A DNA stretch of 10,451 nt, from positions 1 to 10,451 of the forward strand of contig DUEF01000109.1 in the NCBI GenBank assembly GCA_011176555.1, written 5' to 3'. Position numbers and translations under genes: made by a program. The notes under the pieces are model-generated. The model searched no databases and was not told where the DNA came from. It saw only the letters and a list, made by a program, of their open reading frames with translations. Positions 6,817-10,451 of this stretch are shown in pieces; within the stretch, counting starts at the first letter, position 1, and each line of letters begins with the position of its first letter. This DNA comes from Caldilineae bacterium (GTDB taxonomy: Bacteria > Chloroflexota > Anaerolineae > J102).

Positions 6817-8385
6817 TTATTCCCGGTACAATCGCACCCGGCGGTTGGGCTCGCGACCGTAAGAATGGGAAATCAGATCCGCTTCCCGGGCCAGACGGTG
6901 CTGCTGGCGACGCACCTGCGGCGGCTGCGGCGACAATTCGATCACCGGCGCGCCCGACAGCACCTTTTCCACGGCCTGGCGCGTTTCCTCCATGGCCAAC
7001 CCCAGAGAATCGATGCTTGACACTTGCAACGCAAAGATATCCGCCAACAAAACTTCCATCTGGCGCACAGTGTTAGAACGCAGCACATAGACCGGAATGC
7101 CCCGCTCCTCCGCTTCGATAATCGGTTGCGGGCGCTTGCGGTAGTAATTCTTCAGGGTGATGACGACCCTGGCTTTGTGCAAGTCGTTGGTGATCTCGAT
7201 GGGCACGCCCAAATTTTGAGCGGCGGAGCGCAGCCGATTTTGGCCCACGCCATAACAATAGACGCGCATCGCACGCGAAAGAGAGGGCTCGACAAGTTGC
7301 GAGGGGCGGCCCTTGTCTGCTCTGTTAGCGCCGCGTTCGCCGTTGCGGCCGCCCGCGCGCCGCAGATTCGCCTCCTGCTGAAGGTCATCGCCGCGCTCGA
7401 TCACGATCTTGCCCCGTTCATCCCGATAACGCGTCTCCGGACGCAGAGGGCGGTCGCGTAAGAACGCATCGACGGCGCGGGCGACATCGTGATGGACGAT
7501 CAGGTGCTGGCGGTCGACGATCTCGATCAAGACATCGAACGTCGGCGGAGAACGTCGTTCCAACACCGATTTCTGTGTACCCCGCCGTCTGGCTTCCTCG
7601 TCCGACAGCGTGACTGACTCGACCCCGCCCACCAGATCGGACAGGGTGGGGTTGAGCAGCAGGTTGGCCAGGGTGCGGCCATGGGCGGTGCCGATGAGCT
7701 GCACCCCGCGCTCGGCGATGGTGCGGGCTGCTTCCGCTTCCAGGGCGCGGCCGATCTCGTCGATGATGATCACTTCGGGCATGTGGTTTTCCACGGCCTC
7801 GATCATCACCTCGTGTTGCAGCGAGGGCGTGCGCACCTGCATCCGGCGGGCGCGACCGATGGCGGGGTGGGGAATGTCGCCATCACCGCCGATTTCGTTG
7901 GAGGTGTCGACGATCACCACCCGCTTTTTCTGGTCGGCGAGCACGCGGGCCGCTTCGCGGAGCAGGGTGGTTTTGCCCACGCCGGGCCGTCCTAAAAGCA
8001 GGATGCTGGCTCCGCTGGTGATGATGTCCCGAATGATGTCAATGGTGCCGTAAACCGCGCGGCCCACGCGGCAGGTCAGTCCCACGATCTTGCCCTGGCG
8101 ATTGCGAATGGCGGAGATGCGGTGCAGGGTGCGGGCGATGCCGGCGCGATTGTCCGCGGTGAATTCACCGATGCGTTCGACGACATAATTGATGTCCGCT
8201 TCGGTGATCTCCCGGTCGAGCAATTCGATATCAGTGTCGATAAAGCGCGCTTCCGGGCGACGCCCCAAATCGAGGATGATCTCGATGAGGTCGGCGTGTC
8301 TGTCGATCTCGCGCAATCGTACGGTTATTTCAGGCGGCAGGACGGCCAGAAGAGCTTCGAGGTCGTCCGTAATGTTTTGTTGCAT
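6817..8385 (-). CDS. R3H domain-containing P-loop ATPase (YCF45 / SpoIIIAA-like), 522 aa
   Basis: Cytoplasmic ATPase joined to a single-stranded nucleic-acid-binding R3H domain. This family is conserved in cyanobacteria, plastids (ycf45), Firmicutes and Chloroflexota, and its role is poorly defined. The N-terminus (about 10-120) has the SpoIIIAA-like layout, with ISAIRNRQGKIVGLTCRVGR just before the ATPase core. Walker A is GRPGVGKTT at 132-140 (K138). Walker B is VIIIDEIG at 205-212 (D209, E210). IGTAHGRTL at 231-239 is the sensor-like region. After about residue 335 comes a hydrophilic, Arg/Gly-rich linker, then a second alpha/beta region (about 372-455). The R3H motif is R492-x3-H496, followed by SHSYGREPNRRVRLY. 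The ATG at 8385 is preferred over a TTG at 8406 that abuts the GNAT stop. It lies 22 nt after the GNAT gene, probably co-transcribed. The linker seems low in conservation. Confidence 0.9.
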   Translation of the reverse strand: MQQNITDDLEALLAVLPPEITVRLREIDRHADLIEIILDLGRRPEARFIDTDIELLDREITEADINYVVERIGEFTADNRAGIARTLHRISAIRNRQGKIVGLTCRVGRAVYGTIDIIRDIITSGASILLLGRPGVGKTTLLREAARVLADQKKRVVIVDTSNEIGGDGDIPHPAIGRARRMQVRTPSLQHEVMIEAVENHMPEVIIIDEIGRALEAEAARTIAERGVQLIGTAHGRTLANLLLNPTLSDLVGGVESVTLSDEEARRRGTQKSVLERRSPPTFDVLIEIVDRQHLIVHHDVARAVDAFLRDRPLRPETRYRDERGKIVIERGDDLQQEANLRRAGGRNGERGANRADKGRPSQLVEPSLSRAMRVYCYGVGQNRLRSAAQNLGVPIEITNDLHKARVVITLKNYYRKRPQPIIEAEERGIPVYVLRSNTVRQMEVLLADIFALQVSSIDSLGLAMEETRQAVEKVLSGAPVIELSPQPPQVRRQQHRLAREADLISHSYGREPNRRVRLYRE

Positions 8386-8407
8386 GGTTTCGTTCTTCGG
8401 ATACAAT

Positions 8408-9427
8408 CTATTTTTTCGGTGGTTTCAGGCTGAAGTCGGTCGGGATCAGTCCAGGTATCGATCCTTCGATCGCTTCATGGGCCCGTTGCAGGGCCGGGCG
8501 CTTGACGAAACTGGTGGTATGTTTGACGAAGCGCGTGATCTCTTGCTCGGGTGTAAAACCTAGCGCCCGTAGGAGCGGGCCAAAACGGCTTTGGTAAGGA
8601 CGAATGGCGCAGTAGACAGGGTGATTGCGACGGTGTGATAGCGTTTTGAGACTGTGGTTGAGCAGTTCCGCCATCACATCGGTGGCGCTGGGATCGCCGA
8701 ACAAACGCAGCCAGTGCCCGGCATTGCCATGCTGGATGTGTGCGGCTGCGATTATTTCACCCTGCTCCTCGAAAACGAGGCCCTCGGCTTGTTCTGGCAG
8801 CCACCATGATCTCAAGGCGAGGGGAGATGGTGCATCGTCATTGCTGGCGAACATGCCTTCCGCTTTCTGCACGACGGGTGGAGAATAACGGCTGAACAAT
8901 CGCTGCAGGGCCACGCTATCAGCTTCGCGCTGGGGCCGTATTTGCGGAGACGCGTCTTGGGCGTTGTTGGTTTGGGGAGTGCTTGCCAAACGGAATAGCG
9001 TTTCACGGATATATGGTGTGTAACCGCTGTTCGACACCAATTCGCAACCGGGATCATCACTGGCGATGCAGAGATAGAGTCGCTGGATGCCGTGTTCACC
9101 GGCCTCGACCGCCACATATTCCAATAAACTGCCCCAGACGACATCAGCAGGCGCGTCGTCAAGGAGGGGGGCGATGTAGGTGATGTCGGCTTCGTCGCGG
9201 GCGGGGCGTTTGATGGCCTGAATGAAGCCGTCGATTTGGGGGTCTGTTTCGCTGGGGATGTGGAGATAGGTGGCGGCGCCGCTGCCGTGCCAGGGCAAGG
9301 GAGCGCCCAGCGCAGCCCACAGGGGCGAGTAAGGCTGCGTGAGATGACGCTCAAGCTGGAGGGGGGCGCTTTGGCGTATCAGCCTTTGTAGAAACAAGCT
9401 GTCGCTAAAACGAAACGGTCGGATCAA
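8408..9427 (-). CDS. Tandem GNAT-fold (acetyltransferase-like) protein, 339 aa
   Basis: Two GNAT-like halves can be seen. The first (about 1-148) starts IRPFRFSDS and ends SGYTPYIRETLFRLA, a typical GNAT closing strand. The second (about 163-303) runs from IRPQREADSVALQRLF through GLVFEEQGEIIAAAHI to LLRALGFTPEQEITRFVKH. Neither half shows the usual R/Q-x-x-G-x-G/A acetyl-CoA pyrophosphate loop: the first has DDAPADVVWGSL in that place, the second DPSATDVMAEL. It may therefore be a degenerate or non-catalytic member; the acyl acceptor is unknown. The predicted start is TTG at 9425-9427, since no ATG or GTG fits and an in-frame TGA lies 18 nt upstream; there is no clear Shine-Dalgarno. A promoter-like element lies about 50 nt upstream. 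The R3H ATPase gene follows after 22 nt, suggesting a shared transcript. Confidence 0.75.
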   Translation of the reverse strand: MIRPFRFSDSLFLQRLIRQSAPLQLERHLTQPYSPLWAALGAPLPWHGSGAATYLHIPSETDPQIDGFIQAIKRPARDEADITYIAPLLDDAPADVVWGSLLEYVAVEAGEHGIQRLYLCIASDDPGCELVSNSGYTPYIRETLFRLASTPQTNNAQDASPQIRPQREADSVALQRLFSRYSPPVVQKAEGMFASNDDAPSPLALRSWWLPEQAEGLVFEEQGEIIAAAHIQHGNAGHWLRLFGDPSATDVMAELLNHSLKTLSHRRNHPVYCAIRPYQSRFGPLLRALGFTPEQEITRFVKHTTSFVKRPALQRAHEAIEGSIPGLIPTDFSLKPPKK

Positions 9428-9474
9428 GGCGCTATCAGGGAGTGATCAATCTCAGTGCGAGTGTAGATATACCC

Positions 9475-9503
9475 ATTGTATCAATCCGCCGCAGTGAACA
9501 CAA
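9475..9503 (-). promoter_or_regulatory. Sigma70-like promoter for the GNAT-R3H-menC unit
   Basis: On the minus strand TTGTGT (9498-9503) and TACAAT (9475-9480) are separated by 17 bp. The start point would be near 9468, giving a leader of about 40 nt to the TTG start at 9427. It lies in the 190-bp gap 9428-9617, whose only other visible feature is the hairpin at 9570-9622. Identified by eye. Confidence 0.5.
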
Positions 9504-9569
9504 GTAGCGGGGATGCGTTTTTATGTTGGCTCTTTCGTATCTCGCGGGGTTATCATGGGAATCGTAATG

Positions 9570-9622
9570 CGTGGTGCGTGTTCCGTTGGGTTGGCGCTAC
9601 GCACTACGGAACACGCATCACG
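9570..9622. repeat. 17-bp inverted repeat (hairpin) overlapping the stop codon of the HEAT-repeat gene
   Basis: Positions 9570-9586 pair with 9606-9622: 16 Watson-Crick pairs and one G-T, around a 19-nt loop. The TGA stop of the HEAT gene (9618-9620) lies in the right arm. A second, mutually exclusive pairing exists between 9563-9572 and 9599-9608 (9 of 10). It would fold as the end of the HEAT transcript, but no T-run follows on the minus strand, so a classic intrinsic terminator is not supported. It may be a palindromic repeat element or an mRNA 3'-end stabiliser. Confidence 0.6.
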
Positions 9623-10250
9623 ATGTTCTGGGCTTTGCGCGCTGCCGCCGGTCGATGGCTTGTTGTGCGATCTGCCGGGTGAGAGGATCCGGGTCTTGGA
9701 GGCGGCGCCGCAGCGCCGGCAGCGTCGTGGGATCGTCTATTTCGCCCAGGGCGAGACAGGCGGCGCGACGCACCTCCGGGATGGGGTCGCTGGTCAGGTC
9801 GGACAGATGCGCGACATCGTCGGGATCGTCGTGGGCTCCCAAAGCGCGGGCGGCCGCGGCCCGTATTCCGGCGTTCTCGTGTTTCAATCTGTCCCGAATC
9901 AGATTGTGCGCGGCGGGGAGGGGCGCCTCGCTGAACAGATCGAGGATGGCGATTGCGGTTTCGGGGGGCGGGTCCGAAGCCAGCAAATCCGCGGCCGGTT
10001 GCAGCGCCTCGAATCCCGGGGCCCAGGCGGAGAGAACGCGAATGGCTTCATAGCGGATGGTGGGGTCGGGATCCGCCAACAGTTGCAGCACCTGCGGAAC
10101 CAGATCGGTCTGCGGGTTCCTGGCCAGGGCGCGGAGAGTTCGCCAGCGCACGGTGGGGTCGGGATCAGAAAGCAGGTCGGGGTCGAAGCGCGGCGCGGGA
10201 GCGAGCAGGGTGCGGAGACGAGCGCTGAGTGTTTGCAGGGTGTTTGGCAT
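9618..10250 (-). CDS. HEAT / PBS-lyase-type repeat protein, 210 aa
   Basis: Alpha-solenoid scaffold made almost entirely of HEAT-like repeats with a period near 31 residues. Repeat starts are visible at DPDPTVRWRTLRALAR (about 29), DPDPTIRYEAIRVLSAW (about 60), SDPPPETAIAILDLF (about 92), NAGIRAAAARALGAH (about 126), DPIPEVRRAACLALGE (about 155) and DPDPLTRQIAQQAI (about 186). Such proteins usually mediate protein-protein contacts, and some relatives are phycobilin lyases; nothing here points to a lyase role. No signal peptide or membrane segment is seen, so it is probably cytoplasmic. The ATG at 10250 is chosen over the ATG at 10292, because the latter lies inside a hairpin (10286-10303) and its extra 14 residues are not repeat-like. 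Neither has a good Shine-Dalgarno. Partner unknown. Confidence 0.82.
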   Translation of the reverse strand: MPNTLQTLSARLRTLLAPAPRFDPDLLSDPDPTVRWRTLRALARNPQTDLVPQVLQLLADPDPTIRYEAIRVLSAWAPGFEALQPAADLLASDPPPETAIAILDLFSEAPLPAAHNLIRDRLKHENAGIRAAAARALGAHDDPDDVAHLSDLTSDPIPEVRRAACLALGEIDDPTTLPALRRRLQDPDPLTRQIAQQAIDRRQRAKPRTS

Positions 10251-10285
10251 AAGGAGAAGACGGTGATCGGTTTTGGGAACAAGAA

Positions 10286-10303
10286 GCGTCATTTGGATGA
10301 CGC
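10286..10303 (-). terminator. Small hairpin, possible terminator of proA
   Basis: GCGTCAT (10286-10292) and ATGACGC (10297-10303) form a perfect 7-bp stem with a 4-nt loop. Read on the minus strand it is followed by TTCTTGTT, a T-rich tail, about 50 nt after the proA stop. The stem is short and the tail is interrupted, so it is only a candidate. Confidence 0.4.
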
Positions 10304-10316
10304 GTGCGCTACCAAA

Positions 10317-10348
10317 AAGGGGAAGTCTCGCTTCGCTTCGACATGACG
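10317..10348 (-). repeat. Interspersed intergenic repeat, copy C, next to proA
   Basis: Read on the minus strand it starts CGTCATGTCGAAGCGAAGCG and ends GAGACTTCCCCTT, the same unit as copies A and B between the MocR gene and menC, nearly 5 kb away. It begins 4 nt after the proA stop. Here it has no full-length inverted partner, although the hairpin at 10286-10303 shares the GCGTCAT end of the unit. Confidence 0.7.
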
Positions 10349-10352
10349 CGTT

Positions 10353-10451
10353 TCAGGGGCGAACGTGTCCATCGCCGAGAACGATCCATTTGTAGGTGGT
10401 CAGTTCCTGCAGGCCCATCGGCCCGCGGGCGTGCAGTTTCTGCGTGCTCAC
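10353..10451 (-). CDS. proA: Gamma-glutamyl phosphate reductase (glutamate-5-semialdehyde dehydrogenase), C-terminal 32 aa; partial
   Basis: ProA reduces gamma-glutamyl phosphate to glutamate-5-semialdehyde with NADPH, the second step of proline synthesis in the cytoplasm. Only the last 32 codons plus TGA (10353-10355) are inside the window. They read STQKLHARGPMGLQELTTYK followed by WIVLGDGHVRP, the highly conserved ProA C-terminus (HARGPMGL-x-EL-T-x-KW). The gene enters from the right edge, so its start, active-site Cys and any proB neighbour cannot be seen. Confidence 0.93.
   Translation of the reverse strand: MSTQKLHARGPMGLQELTTYKWIVLGDGHVRP

Noticed and set aside
7024..8053. Long plus-strand frames opposite the R3H ATPase gene
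   Set aside because: Their sequence follows the codon pattern of the real minus-strand gene and shows no protein-like motifs.

Overview
The window is a GC-rich, gene-dense bacterial chromosome segment with eight protein-coding loci. Seven lie on the minus strand and one on the plus strand. No rRNA, tRNA, CRISPR array, transposase or phage gene was seen. Gene content suggests a chemoheterotrophic, menaquinone-using bacterium: a YCF45/SpoIIIAA-like R3H ATPase, an OSBS/NSAR-type MenC, a DegV protein, a lipoprotein M1 peptidase, a secreted subtilase and a HEAT-repeat protein. It looks most like Chloroflexota (Anaerolineae/Caldilineae), but this is inferred from gene content and style, not from a marker gene. 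TGA ends at least three genes here (MocR, HEAT, ProA), so the standard bacterial code applies.

Left block (1-3911, minus strand): a tightly packed operon read right to left. It encodes a lipoprotein M1-family metallopeptidase, then a DegV/FakB-type fatty-acid-binding protein 2 nt downstream, then a secreted S8 subtilase 5 nt further on. The subtilase frame is broken by an in-frame TGA at 278-280. Its catalytic Ser region continues in the same frame down to the window edge.

Middle (3912-5624): a 125-bp region holds two face-to-face sigma70-like promoters, one for the M1 operon (leftward) and one for a MocR/GntR-type PLP-dependent regulator or aminotransferase (rightward). The MocR gene converges with menC. 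A near-perfect long inverted repeat flanked by A6/T6 separates them and looks like a bidirectional terminator. It is built from two copies of an interspersed repeat, and a third copy lies next to proA.

Right block (5625-10451, minus strand): a promoter-like site at 9475-9503 leads into a tandem GNAT-like protein, the R3H-domain AAA ATPase and MenC (OSBS/N-acylamino acid racemase type), probably one transcript. Upstream of it are a hairpin overlapping the stop of a HEAT-repeat protein, that gene itself, a possible terminator, and the last 32 codons of proA (proline biosynthesis).

The functions are mostly housekeeping, envelope proteolysis and lipid or cofactor metabolism. I see no convincing new defence or mobile system. 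The observations most worth a second look are the in-frame stop in the subtilase, the palindromic interspersed repeats used as intergenic punctuation, the overlapping opposed promoters, and the degenerate double-GNAT protein paired with the R3H ATPase.
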